DNA from: VGNY01 sp964549635
Lineage (GTDB): Bacteria > Chloroflexota > Dehalococcoidia > GIF9 > UBA5629
Direction: 5' to 3'
DNA: 64,000 nt
Assembly (NCBI GenBank): GCA_964549635.1
Contig: CAZJVJ010000007.1
Span: 19,394 to 83,393, forward strand
Position numbers and translations under genes: made by a program. Below the pieces are notes generated by a model. It was not told the DNA's origin. It made no database searches and worked only from the letters and a program-made list of their open reading frames with translations. Numbering within the stretch: the stretch's first letter is position 1; each line of letters starts with the position of its first letter. Below are positions 16,674-25,497 of the stretch, one piece after another.

Positions 16674-18980
16674 ATGGCAGTAGTTGCTAAGAAAAATCTA
16701 CGGAGAGAAACGGTTAATGAAATAATCCGCGCGGAGGATAAATGGGAACCTGTGGGGCACACGCCCATGCCCGAGCTTCCTGACTTAAGGAACTGGGATA
16801 TGCGGCTACTTAAGACTTATAAGCCTTTCTATGCTCCCATGTGCGATTTATGCTGTTTTTGCACGTATGGCAAATGCGACCTCACAGGTGATAAGAAGGG
16901 CGCTTGTGGTATTGATATTTCTGCACAGCAGGCCAGAATTGTCCTGCTGGCCTGTTGTATGGGCATGGCGGCTCATGGAGCGCACGGTCGCCACGTGTTG
17001 CACTATTTAATCGAGAAATATGGTCGTGATTATAAAATCAATCTTGGTGACCAGATACTGGTAGAGGCACCGCACATCCGGACAGTCCTCGGGCTTAAAC
17101 CGGAAACCCTTGGTGACCTTGAGAAAGCCATTGAGTACGTGGAGAGCCAGCTTATCCACCTAATCTCATCGCTGCATACGGGTCAGGAGGGGTCGGCTCT
17201 TGACTATGAGTCCAAAGCTCTGCATGCTGGAATGTTGGACCACGTAGCCTTGGAAGTGTGTGACATTGCTGAAATCGTGGGTTTTGGTTACCCGACGTCT
17301 AGAGCTGACACGCCACTCGTTGGTCTAGGTTGGGGAGCAGTGGACAGGACAAAGCCAGTTATCCTTTTGATTGGGCATAATCCGGTTACGGCTATTCCAA
17401 TTGTTGATTATATAAATGCAAACGGCCTGCAGGATAAAGTAGAAGTTGCTGGCATCTGTTGTACTGCTCAGGAGGTGATCAGATATAGCGATAGAGCCAA
17501 AGTGGTAGGTCCGCTATCGCGGCAGCTCTTCTTCATAAGGTGCGGCATTGCCGATGTGATTGTTACTGATGAGCAATGTGTCCGATGTGATATGCCAGAG
17601 GAAGCGCGTAAAGTGGGCACTGCCTTGATTGCCACCAATGATAAGATATGCTACGGGCTTGAGGATGTGACCAAGAAAGAAGCCAATGAAATAGTCAAAG
17701 AGATGGTCGATAATGGGAAGCAGACGTTGATTTTCGACCCTGAGAAAGCTGCTGAGGTGGCGGTTAGGGTGGCTTTGGAGCTGGCACCGAAGAGGAATAA
17801 GGTGTTGACCAAGCCAGAAGAGGTGCCCGATTTAGCTAAAGACCATCGGCTGTGCAATTTGTGCAGTCAGGTCTGCCCGAACTTGCTTCCAGTTGGTGAT
17901 GCTATTGAAGCTGCCAAGAACGGTAATCTGCAGCCGCTGGTGGATGTATTTAACAGATGCATCGGCTGTGGCAAGTGTGACCAGGAATGTCCACGTCATG
18001 TGCCAATAATAAGGATGATGCAAGCTGCCGCTAGTTGGGAATCCTGGAAATTAAGGGTAGGGCGTGGGCCGATAATGGATGTGGAGATAAGAAAGGTGGG
18101 TGCGCCTATAGTTTTGGGTACCATACCCGGTATTATTGCCATTGTTGGCTGTTCCAACTACCCGGAGGAGATCACTGAAGTAGCCGAGATCGCTGAGGAA
18201 TTCGCCAAGCGGAAGTATATCGTGGTGCTCAGCGGCTGTGCTGCCATGGTGGCAGGGATGAAGAAAGACAAGGAAGGTAAGACCCTTTATGAGAAGTACC
18301 CGCCTGATTTCGATGCCGGTGGCATTCTTAATGTCGGCTCCTGTGTGGCTAATTCCCATATCACTGGTGCCGCTATGAAGGTAGCTAACATTTTTGCCAC
18401 CCTGCCTTTGCGGGGCAATTACGAGGTTATAGCCGACTACATTTTGAATCGAGTTGGTGCTTGTGGTCTTGCCTGGGGGCCTTACTCCCAGAAGGCAGCG
18501 GCGATTGCCACCGGGTGCAATCGACTGGGAATACCGGTAGTCATCGGTCCCCATGGTTCAAAATATAGAAGGCTTTACGTGAGCCGGAAGGAGGAGGATG
18601 ACTGGACGGTGATGGATGGCAGGGAAAAGAAGCTGGTAAATACAGAGGAGCCGTCGCCAGAGCACTTAATTACCGTTGTCGAGTCCAAGGAAAGGGCGAT
18701 GGTTACCATAGCTAAGCTATGCATCAGGAAGAATGATACTGCTCAGGGGCGGCAGTTAAAGCTTACGCATTATATTGCCCTACATAAGCAGTACTTGGGC
18801 ACGCTGCCTGATGACATTCATCTTTTCGTTAGAAAGGCTACAGATATACCTATCTTCTATAAGAAGGAAGTGATGGCACACTTGGAGAAAGTCGGCTGGA
18901 AGGAGAAACCGGTTTTGACCCTGCCCACCTTAATAGGGACTTATCCGTCGGAGGTGCCTTTAGAAGCGGTTGTGCACTAA
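16674..18980 (+). CDS. cdhA: CO dehydrogenase alpha subunit, archaeal type (Ni-Fe-S)
   Basis: 768 aa. It interconverts CO and CO2 at the Ni-Fe-S C-cluster. N-terminal cysteines C57, C60, C61, C63, C68 and C78 supply the B and D clusters, followed by HGAHGRHVLH with the histidine tunnel. Near residues 392-445 there is an inserted two-cluster ferredoxin domain (CNLCSQVCP and CIGCGKCDQECP) found in archaeal CdhA but not in bacterial AcsA/CooS, which are about 630-670 aa. C-cluster ligand regions GCSNYPEE, LSGCAAMVAG, GSCVANSH and GACGLAWGP follow. With the epsilon subunit CdhB downstream it should form the alpha2epsilon2 enzyme. GGAGGG lies upstream of ATG16674. Confidence 0.94.
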   Translation: MAVVAKKNLRRETVNEIIRAEDKWEPVGHTPMPELPDLRNWDMRLLKTYKPFYAPMCDLCCFCTYGKCDLTGDKKGACGIDISAQQARIVLLACCMGMAAHGAHGRHVLHYLIEKYGRDYKINLGDQILVEAPHIRTVLGLKPETLGDLEKAIEYVESQLIHLISSLHTGQEGSALDYESKALHAGMLDHVALEVCDIAEIVGFGYPTSRADTPLVGLGWGAVDRTKPVILLIGHNPVTAIPIVDYINANGLQDKVEVAGICCTAQEVIRYSDRAKVVGPLSRQLFFIRCGIADVIVTDEQCVRCDMPEEARKVGTALIATNDKICYGLEDVTKKEANEIVKEMVDNGKQTLIFDPEKAAEVAVRVALELAPKRNKVLTKPEEVPDLAKDHRLCNLCSQVCPNLLPVGDAIEAAKNGNLQPLVDVFNRCIGCGKCDQECPRHVPIIRMMQAAASWESWKLRVGRGPIMDVEIRKVGAPIVLGTIPGIIAIVGCSNYPEEITEVAEIAEEFAKRKYIVVLSGCAAMVAGMKKDKEGKTLYEKYPPDFDAGGILNVGSCVANSHITGAAMKVANIFATLPLRGNYEVIADYILNRVGACGLAWGPYSQKAAAIATGCNRLGIPVVIGPHGSKYRRLYVSRKEEDDWTVMDGREKKLVNTEEPSPEHLITVVESKERAMVTIAKLCIRKNDTAQGRQLKLTHYIALHKQYLGTLPDDIHLFVRKATDIPIFYKKEVMAHLEKVGWKEKPVLTLPTLIGTYPSEVPLEAVVH

Positions 18981-19001
18981 GGGGTTTAAAAGGGAGGTTT
19001 G

Positions 19002-19697
19002 ATGCGCATTTTGATAGCTGTACAGGGCTATTACGGCCAGAGAATTGCCGATAACGTGCGGCGGTATGGACCGTCTGAGTGGAAGGTGTACACCTTTACC
19101 CTACCTGCTGAGTTGCCTGCCGTAATAGACAATGCCGCTGAGTTCCTGCCTAAAGAATTGCCGGCTGCCGACTTATTGCTTTCCCTGGGTGAACACCCCG
19201 GGGTTGCTCAAATGATCCCGGATATGGTGGTGAAAAGTGGTGCCAAGGCGGTTATTGCGCCAGCGGATAATCGCGCCTGGTTGCCGCCGGGCCTGGCTAA
19301 GCAGATAAAGCGGAAACTGGAATCCATGGGGGTGGATATGGCCTATCCTGTTCCTTTCTGCAGCTTGGCGGAAAAGGACAGTTTAAATCCACATGTCAAG
19401 GAATTCGCCAGATATTTCGGCAGACCGGAAATGGATGTAGAACTGGACAAAGACAGAATAAAACGGGTGTCGGTTATCAGAGGTGCTCCTTGCGGTTGTA
19501 GTCCCTATGTTGCCGATGGGTTGATGGGTGTATGGGTTAGAGATGCTGTGGAAAAAGCTGGGCTTCTGCATCATCAGTATCCTTGTCTGGCGACAATGGT
19601 GATTGACCAAGAGTTTGAAGATACTTTGATGCACCGTGCTGGGCTGATGACTAAACTTGCGGTCGAGCAATCAATAAGGTCTACTAAGGTAGCGTAA
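19002..19697 (+). CDS. DUF166 family protein
   Basis: 231 aa, resembling the archaeal DUF166 family (some members were once annotated as thymidylate synthase-like, without firm function). The N-terminus MRILIAVQGYYGQRIADNV looks like a Rossmann-type strand-loop-helix. Cysteines cluster in the second half, including FCSLAE, GAPCGCSPYVADG and HQYPCLATM, and CxC plus flanking cysteines could bind a metal or Fe-S cluster. ATG19002 is preferred over TTG18999; GGGAGG is 4 bases upstream. The gene lies between cdhA and cdhB, 21 bases after cdhA and 17 before cdhB, a place that implies a role in CODH/ACS assembly or function. That role is inference. Confidence 0.78.
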   Translation: MRILIAVQGYYGQRIADNVRRYGPSEWKVYTFTLPAELPAVIDNAAEFLPKELPAADLLLSLGEHPGVAQMIPDMVVKSGAKAVIAPADNRAWLPPGLAKQIKRKLESMGVDMAYPVPFCSLAEKDSLNPHVKEFARYFGRPEMDVELDKDRIKRVSVIRGAPCGCSPYVADGLMGVWVRDAVEKAGLLHHQYPCLATMVIDQEFEDTLMHRAGLMTKLAVEQSIRSTKVA

Positions 19698-19714
19698 ATC
19701 GAGGAGGTTTTATT

Positions 19715-20269
19715 ATGACCATGACTCTACCATACCATCGAGTGAATGTGTTAACCGGGATAAAGGCGGGTAGAATTATAGAAGATGCAAGCGAATATGC
19801 TCATCTGATTAAACGTGCTAAAAGGCCTTTGCTGGTACTTGGTCCATGGTCTCTTACCACAACGCTGGGTGGGAGGCTGCTAATAGAGTATGGCGTTGAC
19901 ATAGCCAAAGCACTTGATATCCCGATATGCGCCACGGCTCATACCAAGAAAAAGCTGCTTGAGCTCGGCGTTGAGCCAGCCAGCAGCTACGATATAATCG
20001 AGATTCTGAACCATCTTAAAGACCCAGAATGGAAAGGCGTCAAAAAGGAAGGCAACCACGATTTGGTAATGTTTCTAGGGTTCAGGACAGACCTCGGTTC
20101 GCAGGGCCTTTCGACCTTGAAGCATTATGCACCGCACCTTAAAACTATGACTTTGTGCAAGTTCTATTACCCGCATGCCAGCTATTCCCTTACGAACTAC
20201 AGAAAAAACGAACAATGGAAAGAATTTATGGATAATCTAATAGCAAATCTCAGGAGTAAGGAGGCATAA
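19715..20269 (+). CDS. cdhB: CODH/ACS epsilon subunit
   Basis: 184 aa, Rossmann-like epsilon subunit found in archaeal CODH/ACS and absent from classical acetogen complexes. Recognised by the N-terminal VNVLTGIKAGRII and KRAKRPLLVLGPWSL, then ICATAHTKKKLLELGV and the C-terminal KFYYPHASYSLTNYRKNEQW. In archaea it binds CdhA tightly and has been proposed to help electron transfer to FAD. A ribosome binding site (GAGGAGG) precedes ATG19715. It lies two bases upstream of the cdhC start and is certainly cotranscribed. Confidence 0.92.
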   Translation: MTMTLPYHRVNVLTGIKAGRIIEDASEYAHLIKRAKRPLLVLGPWSLTTTLGGRLLIEYGVDIAKALDIPICATAHTKKKLLELGVEPASSYDIIEILNHLKDPEWKGVKKEGNHDLVMFLGFRTDLGSQGLSTLKHYAPHLKTMTLCKFYYPHASYSLTNYRKNEQWKEFMDNLIANLRSKEA

Positions 20270-20271
20270 AG

Positions 20272-21498
20272 ATGGCAGGAATTTTTCCAGTAGACGTTGG
20301 GCCACAGTACGAAGGCGAAGTAATCAGAAAGGGCGACATGTATGTGGAATTCGGCGGGCCCCAGGTGAAGAACAAGTTTGAGCTGGTGACACTGAAAAAC
20401 CTTGACGAGGTTGAAGACCAGAAGATAGAAATCATCGGCCCGGATATAAAAGATATGAAAGAAGGCGGCAGTTATCCTCTCGGTCTAATGATCGATGTCG
20501 CTGGCGCTAGACTGGAAAAAGACATGGAGCCAGTCCTTGAGAGAAGGATACACCTCTATATTAACTACATCGAAGGTGTGTATCATATGAACCAGAGGGA
20601 CGAAATTTGGATCAGGCTCAGCAAGGACTCATTCAATAAAGGGCTTAATACGCTTGAGGAGATCGGCAAAATACTGATATTTCTTTATACCTCTGAGCTG
20701 GACGTTATCGAGAAGATGTCGATAACTTTTGTTACCGATGAGAAGAAGGTGGAGGAACTGATAGTTAAGGCTAGAGAAGTCTATAAAGCTAGGGACGAAA
20801 GAGCTCGTGGCTTGAAAGAGGCGGACGTGGAGGAATTCTACAGTTGCGCACTTTGTCAGAGCTTTGCCCCAACACACATCTGCATTGCCACTCCGGAGAG
20901 GGTAGCCAATTGCGGAGCTATAAGCTGGTTTGATGGCAGGGCAGCTTATAAGCTTGACCCTGAGGGCCCGGTGCAGGAGGTGAAAAAGGGCGAATGTCTT
21001 GACCCGATAAGGGGTGAATACAGCGGCTGTAACGAGTTAGCCGGGGTGAAATCGATGGGGACTTTTAACCGGGTTTATCTGCACAGCGCCTTTGGGCATC
21101 CACATACATCTTGTGGTTGCTTCCAAGCAATCTGGTTCTATATCCCAGAAGTTGATGCCTTTGGTCTTGTGCATCGTGATTTCGTTGGTCCCACTGTAGT
21201 TGGCCTTCCCTTCTCTTCCATGGCTGCGGACACCAGCGGTGGCAGGCAGGTGGAGGGTTTTCTGGGCATAGCGCTGGAGTATCTGCGGTCGCCAAAATTC
21301 CTGTATGCTGATGGTGGCATTAGACGCTGTGTCTGGATGCCAAAGGAGATAAAAGAGAGATATAAGGACGCCATACCCCCTGACCTTTATGACAAGATTG
21401 CTACAGAGGAAGATGTTAAGAACGTTGATGAGTTGATTGCCTTTTTGGACAAAGTAGGACATCCCTGGGTAAAGGGTGAGGTAGAACTTCCTGTATAA
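20272..21498 (+). CDS. cdhC: Acetyl-CoA synthase beta subunit, short archaeal type
   Basis: 408 aa. It condenses methyl, CO and CoA to acetyl-CoA at the Ni-Ni-4Fe-4S A-cluster. The ligands are all present: C192, C195, C204 and C214 for the cubane, and C281-G282-C283 for the nickel site. Their spacings (3, 9, 10, 67, 2) equal those of the Moorella AcsB ligands (C506 to C597) with a constant offset of 314 residues. The protein therefore lacks the N-terminal domain by which bacterial AcsB docks to its CODH, as in archaeal CdhC, and it is also shorter than typical CdhC at the C-terminus. GTAAGGAGG precedes ATG20272. Confidence 0.94.
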   Translation: MAGIFPVDVGPQYEGEVIRKGDMYVEFGGPQVKNKFELVTLKNLDEVEDQKIEIIGPDIKDMKEGGSYPLGLMIDVAGARLEKDMEPVLERRIHLYINYIEGVYHMNQRDEIWIRLSKDSFNKGLNTLEEIGKILIFLYTSELDVIEKMSITFVTDEKKVEELIVKAREVYKARDERARGLKEADVEEFYSCALCQSFAPTHICIATPERVANCGAISWFDGRAAYKLDPEGPVQEVKKGECLDPIRGEYSGCNELAGVKSMGTFNRVYLHSAFGHPHTSCGCFQAIWFYIPEVDAFGLVHRDFVGPTVVGLPFSSMAADTSGGRQVEGFLGIALEYLRSPKFLYADGGIRRCVWMPKEIKERYKDAIPPDLYDKIATEEDVKNVDELIAFLDKVGHPWVKGEVELPV

Positions 21499-21515
21499 AT
21501 TAGGAGGATTTTTCG

Positions 21516-22883
21516 ATGCCGCTAAAAGGGACAGATGTTGTAAAGAGGCTTCCTGATGGAGGCAAGAAGAATTGCCGTGAATGTGGCTTTCCCACATGTT
21601 TTGCCTTTGCTATGAAGTTGGCATCCGGTGGCGTTTCGCTGGATAAGTGCCCTTACCTGCCAGAAGATGTTAAAGCCGAGCTGGAAGAAGCGCTAGCACC
21701 ACCTATCAAACTCGTGACAATCGGCACGGGCAAAAATGCCCTTCAGATCGGCAACGAAGAGGTAATCTACCGACACGAGAAGACTTTTGTTCATCCTCCG
21801 GGCATCGGTCTGCTGATCTCGGATAATGAGGCTGAGGCAAAGATAAATGATAAGCTGAAGAAAATTACCGAGCTACAGTTCCCCTGGGTGGGGATCACGC
21901 TCAAAGCTGACCTCCTAGCGCTGAGGTTTGAGTCCGGTGACAGAGCCAAGTTCGAAGCACTGGTCAAAAAGGTCTACGGGAGCACCGACCTTCCCGTAAT
22001 ATTAATGTCTGAAGATGTGGATGCACTACTATCAGCCTGCAAGATATACGGTGACAGGCGGCCGCTGCTTTACCCGGTGACGAAAGACAACATCGATAAG
22101 GTGATTGCTGGAATTAAGGGGTCACCGACACCGGTAGTGGTTAGGGGGCACAGCGTGGAAGAGTTGATACCACTGACCACCAAACTGAAGGAAGCTGGTC
22201 TTGATGAGATAGTCCTGGACCCTATCGCTAAAAATATGCAGGAAGCCATCAGGGATCAGACTCTGATCCGTCGTGCCGCTTTGAAGCAGAACTTCAGGCC
22301 TCTTGGTTACCCCACTATTGGCTTCCCCTGCTTTATAGCAAAAGATGAGATAAGGCAGATTCTGCTCGCTGCCATGTTTGTTATCAAATATCCTGGCATC
22401 ATAGTCCTTTCGGACTTTGACCAGTACTCGTTGCTGCCGCTGTTAGTTCAGAGGCTGAATATCTATACAGACCCGCGCATACCGATGTCCGTGGAACAGA
22501 AGATCTATGAGATTGGTGAGCCGAGCGACGAATCCCCAGTATTGGTTACCAGCAACTGGGCGCTCACCTACTTCATAGTGGCGTCTGAGATAGAAAGCAG
22601 CAAGGTTCCGTCCTGGCTGTGCGTCAAGGACACTGAAGGGCTCGGTGTGCTCACCGGCTGGGCCGCTGGCAAGTTTTCTGGTGACTCTATCGGGCCATTC
22701 ATTAAGAAGTCCGGGATCGAAGGCAAGGTGAAGCACAGAAAGCTGATCATCCCGGGCAAGGTCGCCCGAATCAAAGGTGAGCTGGAAGAAGCATTGCCGG
22801 GCTGGGAAATCATAGTTGGGCCTAGGGAAGCTAGCGAGATACCTGCCTACCTGCCGGGTCTCGTCAAGAAGTGGAAGAACTGA
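21516..22883 (+). CDS. acsC: Corrinoid Fe-S protein large (gamma) subunit
   Basis: 455 aa. The N-terminal 4Fe-4S motif has C20, C23, C28 and C45 (CRECGFPTC then DKCPY), followed by a TIM barrel and a C-terminal corrinoid-binding Rossmann domain (VLTGWAAGKFSGDSIGPF). The cluster reductively reactivates Co(II) during methyl transfer. It follows cdhC by 17 bases and its 3' end overlaps the nuoE-like start by 13 bases, so it is translationally coupled to that gene. The small subunit acsD lies apart at the start of the locus. Confidence 0.94.
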   Translation: MPLKGTDVVKRLPDGGKKNCRECGFPTCFAFAMKLASGGVSLDKCPYLPEDVKAELEEALAPPIKLVTIGTGKNALQIGNEEVIYRHEKTFVHPPGIGLLISDNEAEAKINDKLKKITELQFPWVGITLKADLLALRFESGDRAKFEALVKKVYGSTDLPVILMSEDVDALLSACKIYGDRRPLLYPVTKDNIDKVIAGIKGSPTPVVVRGHSVEELIPLTTKLKEAGLDEIVLDPIAKNMQEAIRDQTLIRRAALKQNFRPLGYPTIGFPCFIAKDEIRQILLAAMFVIKYPGIIVLSDFDQYSLLPLLVQRLNIYTDPRIPMSVEQKIYEIGEPSDESPVLVTSNWALTYFIVASEIESSKVPSWLCVKDTEGLGVLTGWAAGKFSGDSIGPFIKKSGIEGKVKHRKLIIPGKVARIKGELEEALPGWEIIVGPREASEIPAYLPGLVKKWKN

Positions 22884-23362
22884 AGAAAAAACTGGCGGAC
22901 GTTCTGACTTCAGGTAAGAAGGACAGACGCCATTTAATTGCCCTTCTTCAGCAAGTCCAGCGCAAGTTCGGCTATATTTCAAAGGAGGCGATGCTAGTCA
23001 TCGCTGACTTTCTGGAGATTCCAGAGAGCACAGTATACGGCATCGCCACTTTTTATAATCAGTTCCGCTTCACTCCTTTAGGCAAGCATCCGGTTAAGGT
23101 CTGTATGGGCACCGCCTGTCATTTAGCTGGAGGTATATTAGTCCTTGAGGCTGTGGCCAGAGAGCTTGGCATAAATGTCGGTAGCATAACGGCCGACCAC
23201 CAGTTCAGTCTGGAAAGGGTGGCTTGTGTTGGCTGCTGCGCACTCGCCCCGGTGGTGGTGGTGGGTGACACTGTCTATCCAAAGATGACACCACCGAAGG
23301 TGGAGGAAGTGCTGGTGAACATCAAGTCAATGAATCGGGAGAAACCAGAGAAACAGATGTAG
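22871..23362 (+). CDS. nuoE: NuoE/HndA-like [2Fe-2S] diaphorase subunit (copy 1)
   Basis: 163-aa thioredoxin-like [2Fe-2S] protein with C78-x4-C83 and C119-x3-C123, the normal ligand set of NuoE/HoxE/HndA, after a helical N-terminus (LLQQVQRKFGYISKEAM). The start is GTG at 22871 inside the acsC 3' end. It is followed by a NuoF/HndC-like gene, so together they should form an NAD(P)H-oxidising diaphorase. The 118 bases after the TAG stop contain another open frame that ends exactly at the nuoF start in an ATGA overlap (see findings), so the C-terminus may be frameshifted. Confidence 0.88.
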   Translation: MEELKKKLADVLTSGKKDRRHLIALLQQVQRKFGYISKEAMLVIADFLEIPESTVYGIATFYNQFRFTPLGKHPVKVCMGTACHLAGGILVLEAVARELGINVGSITADHQFSLERVACVGCCALAPVVVVGDTVYPKMTPPKVEEVLVNIKSMNREKPEKQM

Positions 23363-23480
23363 CCGATCTTTTGCGCCAGGTTGCTAAAGCTAAAGCCCTA
23401 GGGGGCTATTCTTTGCCAGGGTGTATTGGAGCGTATGTCCAAATAGTGCTTTGGATGTATACTGCGAGTGAAGGCTTGCG

Positions 23481-25382
23481 ATGACATTCGAAGAAATTCG
23501 TTACCGGGCAAAGGCGGACTGGGAATCGGCTTACCATGGTGAAGTGCCTAATGTGCTTATTGGTACTGCTACCTGTGGTCGAGCTGCTGGTGCATTATCA
23601 GTAGTTGAAGCTTTTCGGAACGAGCTAGAGAGAAGAAATATCAAAGCCCGGGTGACCGAAGTGGGCTGTATCGGGCTTTGCTCTTTTGAACCGCTAGTCA
23701 CCATAGTCAAGCCAGGTTCCTTTACAGTTTGCTATAAGAGTGTCACACCGCAGGTTGTGCCCACTCTTGTTGAGTGCTACGTCCAGAATGATGACCCCTG
23801 TCTCGAACTGGCTTTAGGCACTGTAGAAGCTGATGAGGGAAAAGCCGTCTATATTCCAGAGGTGTCTCGATTTGAGCATGAGTATCGTTTGCTACTGCGG
23901 AACTGCGGCTATATTGACCCGGGAAACATAAATCATTACATCGCTAACGGGGGCTATAGCAGCTTGGACATGGCTTTGAAAATGAGGCCGGTCGATATAA
24001 TTCAGGAGATAAAGAAGTCGGGTTTGAGGGGGCGTGGTGGTGCTGGTTTCCCTACTGGAAGAAAGTGGGAACTGTGTAGGGAAGCTCCAGACCAGCCCAA
24101 ATATGTAATCTGTAATGCTGATGAGGGAGACCCTGGCGCCTTCATGGACCGGGTAGTTTTAGAGAGCGACCCCCATCAGGTTATCGAAGGAATGATTATC
24201 GCCGCTTATGCAGTGGGTGCTCGAGACGGGTTCATCTATATCCGCGCTGAATATCCTCTGGCTATTGAGCGCTTGAAGTTAGCGTTGAGTCAGGCAAAAA
24301 ATCTGGGGCTATTGGGCGATGATATTTTGGGCACGAGATTCAGCTTTAATATAGAGATAGTCGAGGGGGCTGGTGCTTTCGTTTCTGGTGAGTCCACCGC
24401 CCTGATGTATGCCATCGAGGGAAGAAGAAGCATGCCCAGAGCCAGGCCACCTCATTCGGTAAAGGCGGGCTTGTGGGGTAAACCCACCGTTCTCAATAAC
24501 GTCAAGACCTTTGCTTACGTTCCTTTGATACTGGCCCGTGGAGCTGATTGGTTCTCCAGCATCGGCACCGAGGGCAGCAAAGGTACAGCGGTATTTGCTC
24601 TAGCCGGGAAGATGGTCAATACTGGGCTGGCAGAGGTGGCCATGGGCACAACCCTGCATGAGCTTATCTTCGACATAGGTGGTGGTATTCGAGATAAGAA
24701 AATGTTCAAGGCAGTTCAGATTGGTGGTCCCTCCGGTGGCTGTCTGCCTGAAGATATGCTGAAGACACCGGTAGATTTCGATTCGTTGCGCAGGGCCGGT
24801 GCGATTATGGGCTCAGGCGGCATAATTGCTATGGACGAGGACAATTGCATGGTGGATACTGCCAAGTTTTTTCTCGACTTTATACAGAAGGAGTCATGTG
24901 GCAAATGTTCGACCTGTAGAATTGGGACTAGGCAGATGCTGGATATACTGGAAGACATCACCAACGGTAAAGGAAGGATCGAAGATATCGAATTGTTAGT
25001 GGAGCTTGGTGAAGATATCAGAGGTAGCTCATTGTGCGGTTTGGGCAGGACTGCCCCAAATCCAGCGTTGACCACTATACGCTACTTTCGCAGTGAATAT
25101 GAGGCTCACATCATTGAGAAGCGGTGTCCGGCGCTGGTTTGCAAGGGGCTGATTGCTTATTATATCCTCCCTGAGAGGTGTGAGCGTGGCTGTGAACATT
25201 GTGTACTGGCCTGCCCTGTGAAAGCAATAAGCACAGATGCTAAAGGTATGAAGGTTGTTGACCAGGCTAAGTGCACCAAATGTGGCAGTTGTGAGCTAGT
25301 TTGCCCACCCGAATATAAAGCGGTGATAAAGCTCTCGCCACCGAGTCTGATACCAGCGGCAAAGGCTAGAGACGTGGAATGA
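23481..25382 (+). CDS. nuoF: NuoF/HndC-like flavin Fe-S diaphorase subunit (copy 1)
   Basis: 633 aa with the long HndC/HydB layout. Residues 1-120 are a thioredoxin-like [2Fe-2S] domain (TATCGRAAG, VGCIGLCSFEP); 130-480 the FMN/NAD domain with GRGGAGFPTG and NADEGDPGAFMDR; then the SLBB region; about 480-530 the 4Fe-4S motif SCGKCSTCRIGT with LCGLGRTAPNP; and at the C-terminus two more 4Fe-4S motifs (CERGCEHCVLACP, CTKCGSCELVCP). It exchanges electrons between NAD(P)H and ferredoxin or a partner enzyme. No hydrogenase, formate dehydrogenase or NuoG-like partner is beside it; its place at the end of the CODH/ACS run suggests it serves that pathway. Confidence 0.92.
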   Translation: MTFEEIRYRAKADWESAYHGEVPNVLIGTATCGRAAGALSVVEAFRNELERRNIKARVTEVGCIGLCSFEPLVTIVKPGSFTVCYKSVTPQVVPTLVECYVQNDDPCLELALGTVEADEGKAVYIPEVSRFEHEYRLLLRNCGYIDPGNINHYIANGGYSSLDMALKMRPVDIIQEIKKSGLRGRGGAGFPTGRKWELCREAPDQPKYVICNADEGDPGAFMDRVVLESDPHQVIEGMIIAAYAVGARDGFIYIRAEYPLAIERLKLALSQAKNLGLLGDDILGTRFSFNIEIVEGAGAFVSGESTALMYAIEGRRSMPRARPPHSVKAGLWGKPTVLNNVKTFAYVPLILARGADWFSSIGTEGSKGTAVFALAGKMVNTGLAEVAMGTTLHELIFDIGGGIRDKKMFKAVQIGGPSGGCLPEDMLKTPVDFDSLRRAGAIMGSGGIIAMDEDNCMVDTAKFFLDFIQKESCGKCSTCRIGTRQMLDILEDITNGKGRIEDIELLVELGEDIRGSSLCGLGRTAPNPALTTIRYFRSEYEAHIIEKRCPALVCKGLIAYYILPERCERGCEHCVLACPVKAISTDAKGMKVVDQAKCTKCGSCELVCPPEYKAVIKLSPPSLIPAAKARDVE

Positions 25383-25497
25383 ACAGATGCTGCACTTTTG
25401 TGACTACAACTGCAATAGTCTGCCATCTTTGTTTGCAGAGGTATTCGCTCACAACCTAAAGAACCTTGTCGAGTCCACCAGGTGACCTAACTATTTG

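Noticed and set aside
22443..22982. 179-codon minus-strand open frame.
   Set aside because: Entirely antisense to acsC and nuoE, whose motifs are unambiguous.
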